From: MED-G105 sp038522945
GTDB taxonomy: Bacteria; Pseudomonadota; Alphaproteobacteria; Caulobacterales; Parvularculaceae
Assembly (NCBI GenBank): GCA_038522945.1
Contig: JBCBJV010000012.1
Coordinates: forward strand, 36,423 to 100,422
DNA: 64,000 nt
Reading direction: 5' to 3'
In this document: one piece after another, positions 15,530-24,612 of the stretch
Layout of the letters: every line of letters starts with the position of its first letter
Position numbering within the stretch: the first letter of the stretch is position 1
Position numbers and translations under genes: made by a program
The notes under the pieces: model-generated
What the model was told of the DNA's origin: nothing
The model's database searches: none
Seen by the model: only the letters and a program-made list of their open reading frames with translations

Positions 15530-15916
15530 TCAGGCTGCTTGGGTTTCGTCTTTAATGATCCCGCCCAGAGTGCGCATGACGCCGAAAAACCGATCGTCCT
15601 GCAGAAAATCAGCCGCTGCATCCAACATTGCATGCTGGTCCTCGGGGGAGCGCAGCTTCAAATAGTGAAGCGCATCCGCAAGCATGGAAGCGGCAGTATC
15701 GTTAGGGATTTCTCCCGCGACGGCTTGTTGCGCCACGAAGTACGCCTGCTTCAACGGGGTCGTTGCCTCTTCACGGGTAAGGGCATCTTTGAGGCGCAAA
15801 ACATTCGCGTTTTCGGTTTTTATCCGTAACCGCGTTTTGCGATCCCCATTCTCAATAACGGCCCCATTGATCATCACCGATTCATTCGGGCGCAATTTCA
15901 AAATCAAACCAGCCAT
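15530..15916 (-). CDS. flbT: flagellar biosynthesis repressor FlbT
   Basis: A 128-aa protein starting MAGLILKLRPNESVMINGAV, then NGDRKTRLRIKTENANVLRL, the signature of FlbT. In Caulobacter FlbT binds the 5' leader of flagellin mRNA and triggers its decay until the hook is built. Start ATG 15916 has a strong GGAGG ribosome site; a longer in-frame N-terminal extension lacks conservation. No other flagellar gene is in the window, unusual since flbT often lies beside flaF and flagellin genes. A perfect CtrA-type box lies 68 bp upstream of the start codon. Confidence 0.9.
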   Translation of the reverse strand: MAGLILKLRPNESVMINGAVIENGDRKTRLRIKTENANVLRLKDALTREEATTPLKQAYFVAQQAVAGEIPNDTAASMLADALHYLKLRSPEDQHAMLDAAADFLQDDRFFGVMRTLGGIIKDETQAA

Positions 15917-15983
15917 GCTTGACCTCCGACAAGTTGAACTCGATGCGAAACAATCGCATAGGTTGTATTTGTCGGCAAATACC

Positions 15984-15998
15984 TTAAAGCACAATTAA
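15984..15998. promoter_or_regulatory. CtrA-type box upstream of flbT
   Basis: TTAA (15984-15987), seven bases, TTAA (15995-15998): a perfect TTAA-N7-TTAA CtrA consensus, 68 bp upstream of the flbT start codon and in the flbT/lptG intergenic region. CtrA control of flagellar genes is well known in alphaproteobacteria; binding here is not shown. Confidence 0.6.
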
Positions 15999-16019
15999 AG
16001 GTTGTAACGACTAAGGCGA

Positions 16020-17111
16020 TCAGCTTTCCATTGAGAGCAATATTGCAAAGCCGACGATCAAGAACAGAACGAAAGGGAAGAACGATCCAAAGACAGCCGG
16101 AACGGCACCCAATTTCCCGAGGGCTAGCATCAGGTTTTCAAAGACAAAGTATGCAAATCCGAGGCTTGCACCCAGGACAGCTCGAAGGAGTTGCGCCCCC
16201 TGCCGGGTCACGCCGAAGCCGGCGAGTGCCCCCAGGAGCGGCATAATCAATGTGGACATGGGCTTCGAAAAACGGCTGAGCAAGGATGTCATCGCGCTGC
16301 GCGTATCAGCGTTTTCCTTTTCAAGTTGGTCGATCTGACGCCCTATGGCAGTCAAGGAACTTTGGTCAGGGTTAAGCGAAACCGAAAAAAGTAGCTCCGG
16401 ATCAAGAGTTGTTGACCATGCCGAGACATCGAAAGGCGTGGCCGCGAATGTCGCGGAATTAAGAGTGTTGCCATTAATCAATGACCAATTGTTGTCCCGG
16501 TGAATTGCTTCGCTGGCGTTGGTGATAGTATCCGGCAGTCCGTTTTGGTCGCGCTGAATGATACGGATGTTCCGCATCACAACTTCCCCGCCGCGCCGCA
16601 CGGCGCTTCCAGCTTTGATAATGTCCTCGCCAAAAATGAACTCAACGTCGGTGCGCGTGCCATCATCGGGGGGCAAACCGACAGCGTAGTTATTCGCCTC
16701 CCAATAGGCGAGTTTAGCGGTTGATTGTACCGTGACGAACTCGTGCATTAAAAAGTGAATTGTCGCGATCAGTGCACACGCAAAGCCAATGGGAAACAAG
16801 ACCTTGTGTATGGACATGCCCGCTGCGCGCATAATCGTTATTTCACTGCGCTGGTTGAGGGCGGTCAGCGTGGTGACAATTGAAAGTAACGCAGCAAAGG
16901 GCGTGAACTGGCTCGCAATCTGTGGCGCGCGCAAGCTGATGTAGCGCAGTATCGACGTAAAGTCCGCGCCTTCCGCGGCGTTGATATCTTTCGAACTGTT
17001 CAACAGGTCGAGCATCTGCAAAATGATGACGAAAAAAAGCAGCAAGCCAATAAAACGAATGGCAAACATCCGCCCGACATAAAAAGTGAAAAGGCCGCGT
17101 ACGTCGCTCAT
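16020..17111 (-). CDS. lptG: LPS export system permease LptG
   Basis: Inner-membrane subunit of the LptB2FG ABC transporter that extracts lipopolysaccharide and passes it to LptC. The 363-aa protein has three N-terminal membrane segments (starting FYVGRMFAIRFIGLLLFFV), a periplasmic beta-jellyroll of about 190 residues, and three C-terminal membrane segments. Typical YjgP/YjgQ stretches are present, such as ITIMRAAGMSIHKVL and STLIMPLLGALAGFG. It overlaps lptF by 4 bp (ATGA at 17108-17111), so lptF-lptG is one transcription unit. LptC is not nearby. Confidence 0.93.
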   Translation of the reverse strand: MSDVRGLFTFYVGRMFAIRFIGLLLFFVIILQMLDLLNSSKDINAAEGADFTSILRYISLRAPQIASQFTPFAALLSIVTTLTALNQRSEITIMRAAGMSIHKVLFPIGFACALIATIHFLMHEFVTVQSTAKLAYWEANNYAVGLPPDDGTRTDVEFIFGEDIIKAGSAVRRGGEVVMRNIRIIQRDQNGLPDTITNASEAIHRDNNWSLINGNTLNSATFAATPFDVSAWSTTLDPELLFSVSLNPDQSSLTAIGRQIDQLEKENADTRSAMTSLLSRFSKPMSTLIMPLLGALAGFGVTRQGAQLLRAVLGASLGFAYFVFENLMLALGKLGAVPAVFGSFFPFVLFLIVGFAILLSMES

Positions 17112-18328
17112 TCGGCGGGCGTTCCCTTCGCATCGACACTCGGCTGAAGGCTCTCTGCTAAAGCGCCGTCGGTGGAAATCCGAACGGGCGTTTGATCCCG
17201 GCGGGCCATCACTTTGGCGGTTCGCGCCTTATCGACGGAGCCGACATAAAGAAACCCGCTCACCGCAACAAAAAGGGCAAGAAGTCCCCACATTGAGAGA
17301 TAGGGCGACAGCTTGCCCTCCGCAGCAATAACCTGCCCCCACTCTTCGAGTAGTTCGTGATACACGACGACGATCGCAACACCGATAATTGGTTTTAGGT
17401 TGGAGGCGCGGCGGCGCCCCGTCACGCCCATTGCAACTGCCAGAACCGGAAGCACCAAAAATGTTAAGGGATGGATCAACCGCCAGTGAAATCCTGATTG
17501 GTACTTTGGCCAGTCGGGGTCTGCGCGATTTGATGGATCAGAAAGATAGGTCAGCAATTCGCCGAACGTTGCCTCATCTTCTTCGCCACCCCGATCTCGG
17601 AATGACCCGACAATCGGCAAATCGATTTCCACATCAAAAGCGTCGAAGTTCAGTGTTCGAACCGTATCACCGCTACGGTCCAGGAAAACTTGGCGACCGT
17701 TTTGCATTTTCAATACGAGCTGACGGATGTCGGGTGTCGCTGAAAGCGTTCCGTGCAATGCGGTGATCAACGTCCGGTCACCGCTTTCGTCGAGCAGTTC
17801 AAGGTAGATATCGTCAGCGCGGCGGGTTTCTTTGTTGATGGAGCCGAGCCGGATCGTGGCCTCGTCATTGATGGCGACAAATTCCCCTTGAGGAATTTTT
17901 ATTCCAAAGGCGCCGTTGGTCACATCGAATTTCAGTTGCCGGTACTGGTAGCCAGCGAGCGGCTGGATGTACCCGACCAGAATAAAATCAAAGACCATCA
18001 AGATGGCGATAAGGCCGAAGACTGGCCGCATGAGGCGACCGAACGAGGCGCCGCTCGAGTTCAGCGCATCTAGTTCGCTCGATAGCGACAAGTTCCGAAA
18101 TGCCAAGAGAACCCCAAGAAAGGCCCCAAGCGGCAGCGCGAGGCTCATATAGTGGGGTAGGAGATGGGCCAGCATACGCCAGACCACATCGACCGGGCCC
18201 TGTTCGGCCAAGACAAAATCGAACAGCCGCAGCATCTGTTCCAACAGAAGCAACATCCCCGCAATGCAAAGCGACAAAATGAGGGGGGTCGCGACAGTTT
18301 TCAGGATATAGCGGTCAATCAGGCCCAT
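17108..18328 (-). CDS. lptF: LPS export system permease LptF
   Basis: Partner of LptG in the LPS extraction complex. It starts MGLIDRYILKTVATPLILSL and has six membrane segments flanking a periplasmic jellyroll; the coupling-helix region SSELDALNSSGASFGRLMRP matches the family. The last 45 residues form a charged cytoplasmic tail that is longer than in enterobacterial LptF. 406 aa. It is the first gene of the lptF-lptG unit; about 100 bp separate it from the flippase-like gene upstream, which runs in the same direction. Confidence 0.93.
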   Translation of the reverse strand: MGLIDRYILKTVATPLILSLCIAGMLLLLEQMLRLFDFVLAEQGPVDVVWRMLAHLLPHYMSLALPLGAFLGVLLAFRNLSLSSELDALNSSGASFGRLMRPVFGLIAILMVFDFILVGYIQPLAGYQYRQLKFDVTNGAFGIKIPQGEFVAINDEATIRLGSINKETRRADDIYLELLDESGDRTLITALHGTLSATPDIRQLVLKMQNGRQVFLDRSGDTVRTLNFDAFDVEIDLPIVGSFRDRGGEEDEATFGELLTYLSDPSNRADPDWPKYQSGFHWRLIHPLTFLVLPVLAVAMGVTGRRRASNLKPIIGVAIVVVYHELLEEWGQVIAAEGKLSPYLSMWGLLALFVAVSGFLYVGSVDKARTAKVMARRDQTPVRISTDGALAESLQPSVDAKGTPAE

Positions 18329-18425
18329 GCGCGGTGGTCATCGGAGTTGCGGGCGAGACAGAATTCCATCGCCAGTGATGAGAACATTTCGGCGTTCGTA
18401 GCGAATAATGCGCCAACGGGGAAGG

Positions 18426-19388
18426 CTAGGTGAGATCCGATTTGGACACAGATCTGTGTTGGCGGGCGTCGTTGGCGGTGGCCAAGAATAGCGAGAAGTT
18501 GAGGATTTGGGAAAGCCCGGCCTCAGCAACTAGCATCCCGGCGATCGCCGCTTCTGGCGCGCCCACCAGCGGGGACAGTGAAAGGGCGGCGGTCAGGAAT
18601 ACCAAGTCCTGATTTGGGACAAAGGGGATCCGGCTGATGACTAGCTGCAAGGCAATAAACATGAACCAGGCCAGCAGTGGCGCGCCAGGCAAGGCAGCCG
18701 CGTACATCGCCGCGTGCAGAAACAAAATGATCACCATGCGACCGGCATGAATGCCCACCAGCTTCGGCATAATGCCTTTCGGCAAATCCATTAGCTTGTT
18801 GCGAAAGATGATTACCGCGATCGAAAGGGAGAAGGCGGAGAGAAAAGCGAGTGAAAACAGGATCCTGGAGCCGGGTAGGGCATCAAGTCCGGGCTTTAGC
18901 CCGCCAGATACCGCAAGGATCACAATCAGGATCACAGTCGCGAGGTTGGAGACGAGAGCAGAAAGAAGGTTATTATCCTTCACACCGGTGAGGATGACTT
19001 TGTCTGGAAGCCCTAACCGCCTGCGCGCCCAAAGGGTGAAAAACGCTTCACCAGAATAGCCCATCACCGCGAAGTTATAGACCCGCTTACGAACAAATGC
19101 CGAAAAGTAGCGCCACAATGGCTTGTCCCAAACGAGCTCATAGGTCGGGATTTCCGACAGCGGCAAAGCAAAGTATCGAAGCAGGAAAAATACATAAAAC
19201 CAGATCGACGTCGGGAGATTGTCGAGGACTTCCCGCCAACCAACGAGAGAAAGCCGGTAAACCAGCAAGACAATAATGATAGCGAGGAGGGCGTATTGCG
19301 CTAAACGCAGATTTCGTTGGACGTCGGGTCGCTCGCGCCACTTACGCCAGCCCTCCATCCACCGTTCACGGGTCTCCTTCTTGATCAT
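18426..19388 (-). CDS. flippase-like integral membrane protein (UPF0104 / LPG-synthase membrane-domain family)
   Basis: A 320-aa protein with about seven or eight hydrophobic helices and no soluble catalytic domain. The VMGYSGEAFFTLWARRRLGL stretch and ISRIPFVPNQDLVFL near the C-terminal third resemble the membrane domain shared with lysylphosphatidylglycerol synthases and AglD-like proteins. Such stand-alone domains are thought to flip lipids or glycolipids, but this is not proven. I start at ATG 19388; a TTG ten codons upstream is possible. Its neighbours (three glycosyltransferases on one side, LptF/LptG on the other) suggest a lipid- or glycan-export role. Confidence 0.7.
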   Translation of the reverse strand: MIKKETRERWMEGWRKWRERPDVQRNLRLAQYALLAIIIVLLVYRLSLVGWREVLDNLPTSIWFYVFFLLRYFALPLSEIPTYELVWDKPLWRYFSAFVRKRVYNFAVMGYSGEAFFTLWARRRLGLPDKVILTGVKDNNLLSALVSNLATVILIVILAVSGGLKPGLDALPGSRILFSLAFLSAFSLSIAVIIFRNKLMDLPKGIMPKLVGIHAGRMVIILFLHAAMYAAALPGAPLLAWFMFIALQLVISRIPFVPNQDLVFLTAALSLSPLVGAPEAAIAGMLVAEAGLSQILNFSLFLATANDARQHRSVSKSDLT

Positions 19389-19622
19389 TAGGGACCAGGT
19401 CTCCGTTTTCCCGCTCAATAAATCGCCGCTGACAAACCCGCGTATTGAAAGGCCGTCTCGGCGTGCAAGCGCTGCCCGCTAGCATCGCTGCGCAAGTGGC
19501 GCAACGACATTCGGGGCTGAGCCTCTTGTTTTGCCATCTCCCAGCGAATACTCCGCATTGTCGCAGCCCCGGCAACCCAATCGCTGTGGGGCTAATGGCG
19601 AGCACAACTGTGAAGGTCGACT

Positions 19623-20432
19623 ATGGATCGTAGGGACGGCAAAACTTGGGCAGTCGTCATTCCTTACTACAATGAGGAGGACTATCTCGGGCGAACGCTG
19701 GAAACCATCGCTGGTCAAGATCTATCCCCGGATGAGGTCGTTCTCGTTGATAACGCTTCTACTGATGGGTCCGCCGCCATCGCAAAATCCTTCGCGGATC
19801 GGTTTACTGGCGGCGAGGTGAACCTGCTCTATGAGCCAAAGCCCGGGCAAGCAGCGGCGCTTGCGCGCGGCATTGCAGAGGTAGAGAGCGACCTGACAGC
19901 GATTTGTGACGCGGATACGATTTACCCACCCTCATACCTGGCGGTGGCGGATCGACTTTTCCGTGAGGGTGGCGAAGAGACGGTTGCGGTCATTGCCTTT
20001 GGCGTTTCAGCGGAGGATGGCTTTGGCCACAAAATGACACTAGCAAAGGGGCGCATTGTTTCCGCTTTGCTCGGCAAACAATGCCATGGCGGGGGTTATG
20101 CTCAGGCATTTCGAACGGAAGTTCTCAAGAAAGTTGGCGGGTACTCTCAGGCACTTTGGCCGTACTGTCTGAAAGATCACGAGCTTATCAACCGTGTCGT
20201 CAAGGAAGGGCGGATCGGATATAGCTCAGAACATTGGTGTGTTGCGTCGGACCGCCGGACGTCGCGTACAAATGTGCGCTGGACACTCTTTGAACGGATT
20301 ATGTATCATATCACACCAGCTGCCCAAAAAGACTGGTTCTTCTATGATTTTCTGAAGTCTCGGTTTGAAGCGCGTGGACTATCCGAACTTCGTTTACGCG
20401 AGCGCGAATGGGAACAAGAGGGCACCAACTAG
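19623..20432 (+). CDS. family 2 glycosyltransferase
   Basis: A 269-aa soluble GT-A-fold enzyme. VVIPYYNEEDYLGRTLETI (residues 10-28) is the typical GT2 start, DNASTDGSA carries the first Asp, and CDADTIYPP (about 101-109) contains the D-x-D metal motif. A later acidic segment lies in LKDHELINRVV. The donor sugar and acceptor cannot be told. The gene is divergent from the flippase-like gene (about 230 bp without another visible gene) and convergent with the GT4 gene, 19 bp from its stop, so it probably belongs functionally with the two GT4 genes. Confidence 0.85.
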   Translation: MDRRDGKTWAVVIPYYNEEDYLGRTLETIAGQDLSPDEVVLVDNASTDGSAAIAKSFADRFTGGEVNLLYEPKPGQAAALARGIAEVESDLTAICDADTIYPPSYLAVADRLFREGGEETVAVIAFGVSAEDGFGHKMTLAKGRIVSALLGKQCHGGGYAQAFRTEVLKKVGGYSQALWPYCLKDHELINRVVKEGRIGYSSEHWCVASDRRTSRTNVRWTLFERIMYHITPAAQKDWFFYDFLKSRFEARGLSELRLREREWEQEGTN

Positions 20433-20451
20433 TCGCGTCGGCTTTTTCGAT

Positions 20452-21639
20452 TTAAGCAGCGACTTTAGTGCGGCGCTCCTCTGCAAGGATCTCATAATGC
20501 GCAAGCAACGATTTGAAATGGTCGTCCGGTGAGCCAACCCGCTTAGAACCGGCGCGCGCGGCCACTGACAGTTCGTGGCGATCTCGGCTGATTATCTGCA
20601 TCATTGCGTCCGCGCAGGCGGCGGCATCCCCAGACCGGTAGACTTCCGAATATGTGGGGTGAGAAAGATCAGCTGCGCCGCCAAGATGTGGCGAGACAAA
20701 CGGCAACCCTGAACAAAGGGCCTCAGCAACGACAAGGCCGAACGTCTCCGCGGCGCCGCCGTGCAACATGTAGTCCGCGCTCGCAATACGTTGAGCAAGC
20801 TCTTCGCGGTCGCTGATATGCCCCGCAATTTTGACGCCCACATGGCGTGCAGCGCGCTTGTGCACCCATCGCCATGCAGGACCATCGCCGATGATCAGGA
20901 GCCCGGCAGGAATCTGCTCAGAAACCTTTCCGAACGCTTCCATCAGCATCCCTAATCGTTTTTCCGGGTGGTGACGGCTAATGACGATAAAGAGCTTCGC
21001 ATCGGGATTATCGATGCCGCATTCGCGCAGCATGGAACGGCGCAGCATTTCATCTCTGGACGAATGGGAAAAACGGGACTTGTCGATACCTAGCGGCACC
21101 ACCAAGGGACGTTTTACGCCGAATTTCTCCAACCGGTTGGCGAAAAACTCGCCGGCGACCACTGTCGCATCGAAGCGCCGGGATAATCGCCGGAGGTACC
21201 ACCAAAACCACCAACACAAATTGTCGACGGTTTTCTCATCCAGCGCCGGGCTGAGCAGCGAATGCGGGTAAACCGCAACTGGGTCCTGATGAAGGAAGAG
21301 GCTGCGTGCCGCTGTTCCAGTCCAGGACCCCGCGATCCATCCACCTTTCCAAGTGGAAGAACCTTCCACCACGTCTGGCTTAATCTCATCCAGCAAGTCG
21401 TGGATCGGCTTGGACCTAGAAAACATGTGATAGCGGTGGTCAAAAGCCAGCGTCGGCGAGCTAACCCAAATGATCTCACCGCCAAGTCTTTTTTCCCGGC
21501 GATCGGCAGGGCCCGGCGCGATGATCGTCGCCTCGCAACCCGCCTGGGCGCACGCTTCTAGTTTTTGGTGAACGTAGGTTTTAACGCCGCCACCGAAATC
21601 ACTGAAAAACTCAGAGATATCAACAAGCCGCATAACCAT
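20452..21639 (-). CDS. family 4 glycosyltransferase
   Basis: GT-B-fold glycosyltransferase of 395 aa. The N-terminal domain begins with VDISEFFSDFGGGVKTYVHQ; the C-terminal domain has IVISRHHPEKRLGMLMEAF, LIIGDGPAW and the nucleotide-sugar E-x7-E region in GGAAETFGLVVAEALCSGLPFV (about residues 294-315). Similar enzymes add glucose, mannose or glucuronate to lipids or polysaccharides; the substrate here is unknown. It is the last gene of a minus-strand series gshB-GT4-GT4, 85 bp after the preceding GT4 gene. Confidence 0.88.
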   Translation of the reverse strand: MVMRLVDISEFFSDFGGGVKTYVHQKLEACAQAGCEATIIAPGPADRREKRLGGEIIWVSSPTLAFDHRYHMFSRSKPIHDLLDEIKPDVVEGSSTWKGGWIAGSWTGTAARSLFLHQDPVAVYPHSLLSPALDEKTVDNLCWWFWWYLRRLSRRFDATVVAGEFFANRLEKFGVKRPLVVPLGIDKSRFSHSSRDEMLRRSMLRECGIDNPDAKLFIVISRHHPEKRLGMLMEAFGKVSEQIPAGLLIIGDGPAWRWVHKRAARHVGVKIAGHISDREELAQRIASADYMLHGGAAETFGLVVAEALCSGLPFVSPHLGGAADLSHPTYSEVYRSGDAAACADAMMQIISRDRHELSVAARAGSKRVGSPDDHFKSLLAHYEILAEERRTKVAA

Positions 21640-21724
21640 CCCCGCTAAAGTCTGTGTCTGCCGTCCCCTACCAAGGCACGCACAAACGTCGGCCAGTCAC
21701 CCTTCCTTTTCAATGCGCGGACAA

Positions 21725-22897
21725 TCACCTTTTGCGAGTGTTTATTGCATCCATGTAATTGTCGATTAGGTCGTCGAGGACCGTGTCCCAGCGGAATGCT
21801 TCACTTTTTCGATGCGCTGCCTGGCCCATGGCCGCCCAAACTTCTGGACCTTGTTCAAACAATTGTGAAAGGGCTTTGCCGAACCCTTCCGCACCCTTTG
21901 ATGGGTCAACCAGAAGCCCCGTTTCCCCATCTTCGATCAAGGAACGGCTGCCGGAGGCCGACGCGCCAATGCTTGCGCTGCCACAAGCCATTGCCTCAAG
22001 GGTCACATTGCCGAAAGTCTCGGTGATGCTAGGATTTAAGAAGACATCTGCGCTCGCGTAGCCTCGAGCAAGGTCAGCGCCCTGCTGATAGCCAAGAAAG
22101 ACAGCGTCAGGCAGTTTCTTCTCAAAACGGGGCCTCTCTGGGCCTTCCCCGATAATCACCGCCTTGATCTTGGGATGGGATTGCGCGGCTATAGAGACCG
22201 CCTCAGCAAAGACATCGATCCCTTTTTCTAGCACCACGCGGCCGACAAACGACACAAGCATGTCGGTATCATCTATACCATTGGCTCTGCGCCAGGCCAT
22301 GTCGCGTCGGTCCGGGTTGAAGATCTCAAAGTCCACGCCGCGCGTCCAAAGACGAAGGTCCTTCCCGATTCCGTCGGCCCGCAATTCGTCAATCATCGAC
22401 TGGGAAGGCGCATAAACGTGCGTACACCGCGCGTAAAAATTGCGCATGTAATTCGTGACGTGTTTCTCCGCCCACTGTGCATTGTAGTATCTTGGATATG
22501 TATCAAAGCGGGTGTGAAAAGAGGCAACGGGCGTTACTCCCGTGCGTTCGGCGTGTTTCAGAGCTTGAAAGCCAGTGATATCAGGCGCGGCAATATGAAT
22601 AAGGTTGGGTCTGAATGCTTTTAGGCGCGATTTCGCACCGCCGATCAGCCCCAAGCCCAATCGATATTCGCTGCGTGATCCCGGCAAGGCGATAGACGGC
22701 ACCGACACCAATTCGCCTGAGTGCTGGAATGCAGGCTCTTTAATGGTCGGAGCAAAGACCAGTACCGAATGCCCACGATTTTCCAGGTGCTCCACAAGTT
22801 TGTTGAGTGCCCTAACTGGGCCATCCATCACATAATTATAATTTCCCGAAAATAGGGCAACACGGAGTTTTTCAGCTGATCTAATTTCGTCTGTCAT
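21725..22897 (-). CDS. family 4 glycosyltransferase (SQD2/MgtA-like)
   Basis: A 390-aa GT-B enzyme starting MTDEIRSAEKLRVALFSGN. SFHTRFDTYPRYY and WTRGVDFEIFNPDRR (about 184-198) are typical of the lipid-glycosylating branch that includes SQD2 and bacterial alpha-mannosyl/glucosyl transferases. The donor site E-x7-E is in SITETFGNVTLEAMACGSA. It begins 10 bp after the gshB stop and is probably cotranscribed. A role in membrane glycolipid synthesis is inferred from family likeness and the neighbouring GT and flippase-like genes. Confidence 0.87.
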   Translation of the reverse strand: MTDEIRSAEKLRVALFSGNYNYVMDGPVRALNKLVEHLENRGHSVLVFAPTIKEPAFQHSGELVSVPSIALPGSRSEYRLGLGLIGGAKSRLKAFRPNLIHIAAPDITGFQALKHAERTGVTPVASFHTRFDTYPRYYNAQWAEKHVTNYMRNFYARCTHVYAPSQSMIDELRADGIGKDLRLWTRGVDFEIFNPDRRDMAWRRANGIDDTDMLVSFVGRVVLEKGIDVFAEAVSIAAQSHPKIKAVIIGEGPERPRFEKKLPDAVFLGYQQGADLARGYASADVFLNPSITETFGNVTLEAMACGSASIGASASGSRSLIEDGETGLLVDPSKGAEGFGKALSQLFEQGPEVWAAMGQAAHRKSEAFRWDTVLDDLIDNYMDAINTRKR

Positions 22898-22906
22898 TAG
22901 ATTATG

Positions 22907-23869
22907 TCAGGAGCCCGGCCCGCCGTTTTCAACGTTGCCTTCAATCCAGTCGATGAAAAGAGCTGAGATATCCGCGCCGCCAAATCGTCGAACTTCCTGG
23001 ACACCGGTCGGCGAGGTGACATTGATCTCAGTCAAGTAGTCACCAATTATGTCGATACCCACAAAGATAAGCCCACGTTCAGAAAGAGCCGGCCCGATCC
23101 GGTCGCAGATTTCCTGATCGCGTGCCGACATTTCGATCGGTTCTGCCCGCCCGCCCACATGCATGTTTGAGCGGGCCTCGCCCTTCGCCGGTACGCGATT
23201 GATAGCACCAACGGCCTCACCATCCAGCAAGATTATCCTCTTATCGCCCGCAGAAACGGACGGAAGAAATTTCTGTACAATGAATGGTTCGCGGAACCTG
23301 TCGGTGAAGAGTTCCAATAGCGTATTAAAATTCGGGTCATCTTCGACCATTTTGAAAACGTCCGCGCCGCCATTCCCGTAAAGCGGTTTGACGATGACAT
23401 CGCCGTGGGTATCGCGAAATGAGTGAATGGTTTCAGTGTCCCGAGAGATAAGAGTGGGCGGCGTTAGATCCTGAAACTCGGTGACGAAGAGCTTCTCTGG
23501 CGCATCGCGAATGGATCTGGGATCGTTCAAGACCTGCGTTTTCGTCGGCAACCGCTCAAGCAATTGCACCGATGTGATGTAAGCCATATCGAAGGGCGGA
23601 TCTTGACGAACTAGGATCGCGTCAAACGACGAAAGCTCGGTGAGCGCTGGGGCGTCCAGATCCACATGATCGCCAGGCGAGCGTTCCAGGCGCGTTGCTT
23701 TCTGTGTCCGGGCGATGACGCGGTCACCATCTAGGCTGACTGTCAGTGGACTGTATACTGATACTTCGTGTCCCCGTGAGTAAGCCTCCAGGGCGAAATC
23801 GAAGCTTGTGTCGGCATCAACATCGACGCCCGTGATTGGATCCATCTGGATCGCAATTTTCAAGGCCAT
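22907..23869 (-). CDS. gshB: glutathione synthetase
   Basis: ATP-grasp ligase joining gamma-glutamylcysteine and glycine in the second step of glutathione synthesis. The 320-aa protein starts MALKIAIQMDPITGVD, with VLNDPRSIRDAPEKLF (about 112-127), the ATP-grasp lysine in DVIVKPLYGNGGADVF, RIILLDGEAVGAINRVP and the metal-binding end GIDIIGDYLTEINVTSPTG. All landmarks of prokaryotic GshB are present. ATG 23869 is preferred over an in-frame start 13 codons earlier. It lies between the BON lipoprotein and a GT4 gene on the same strand. Confidence 0.95.
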   Translation of the reverse strand: MALKIAIQMDPITGVDVDADTSFDFALEAYSRGHEVSVYSPLTVSLDGDRVIARTQKATRLERSPGDHVDLDAPALTELSSFDAILVRQDPPFDMAYITSVQLLERLPTKTQVLNDPRSIRDAPEKLFVTEFQDLTPPTLISRDTETIHSFRDTHGDVIVKPLYGNGGADVFKMVEDDPNFNTLLELFTDRFREPFIVQKFLPSVSAGDKRIILLDGEAVGAINRVPAKGEARSNMHVGGRAEPIEMSARDQEICDRIGPALSERGLIFVGIDIIGDYLTEINVTSPTGVQEVRRFGGADISALFIDWIEGNVENGGPGS

Positions 23870-23935
23870 CTGGCCAGTCTCCGCGAATGGAAATGCCCAC
23901 AACCGCAAATGGCAGGGGGGATTAGCGAATGCGGG

Positions 23936-24490
23936 TTATAGCTGACGGGCAGGATTGTCCAGATACAGGACGTGGCTCACCACTTTTGATGCGCCGCCGA
24001 CACCGCGCGCATGTCCCACAACCCGCTCCAATTGATCGCGATCTCTGGCGGTCCCCAGCAAGTAGACAACGCCATTGGAGACAGCAATTTTGATCGATCC
24101 GGATGACACGCCTTTGTCGGTGATCAATTTGGTTCTGAGTGCTGCATCTACGCGGGAATCCGTCAGACCCTGTCCAAACGGGGTTTTGTCACCAACAAAT
24201 ATTTCATCGATGACTTGGTCGACGCTTTCTGCCCGCCAGGCATTCTCAATCAATTTCCGACGGCCGTCCTCCGATGCCATTGTGCCGGTCAGGAGCAGGC
24301 GCCCTTCGTAGAGCGTCAGGTCTACGTCGCCATAGTCGTGGCTTCTGTCGGTGAACAGGACGCGTTTCAGGGTCGCGTTGGATTCCAAGTCGTCGATGCT
24401 CGATCCGAGTGTCCTGCTGGAAGCACAACTAGGCAGATTGGCGAAGCAGACAAGGCCAGCGATCACGAGAAGAAACGAGCGAAATGTCAT
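23936..24490 (-). CDS. BON-domain lipoprotein (DolP/YraP-like)
   Basis: A 184-aa lipoprotein: signal sequence MTFRSFLLVIAGLVCFANLP followed by lipobox Cys at residue 24 (LPSC). Two BON domains follow, the first around DVDLTLYEGRLLLTGTMASEDGRRKLIENAW and the second around IKIAVSNGVVYLLGTARDRDQ (key repeat: hydrophobic-x-G-x-hydrophobic-L-x-G). This is the DolP (YraP) architecture, an outer-membrane lipoprotein linked to envelope integrity. In enterobacteria dolP lies with lpoA, yraN and rsmI, which are also the neighbours here; that shared gene set supports the assignment. Start ATG 24490 is chosen for the signal peptide. Confidence 0.85.
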   Translation of the reverse strand: MTFRSFLLVIAGLVCFANLPSCASSRTLGSSIDDLESNATLKRVLFTDRSHDYGDVDLTLYEGRLLLTGTMASEDGRRKLIENAWRAESVDQVIDEIFVGDKTPFGQGLTDSRVDAALRTKLITDKGVSSGSIKIAVSNGVVYLLGTARDRDQLERVVGHARGVGGASKVVSHVLYLDNPARQL

Positions 24491-24612
24491 GGTGAACTGT
24501 CCTACAAAAACGAACATTGTTCGGATCTCATGCACTGCTTTGCCGTGCTTCCGCAAGCTGGAGGCTTGCTATCTTTGGATCCTGTTCTTTTGGAGGGGGT
24601 TAGCGTAGATGT

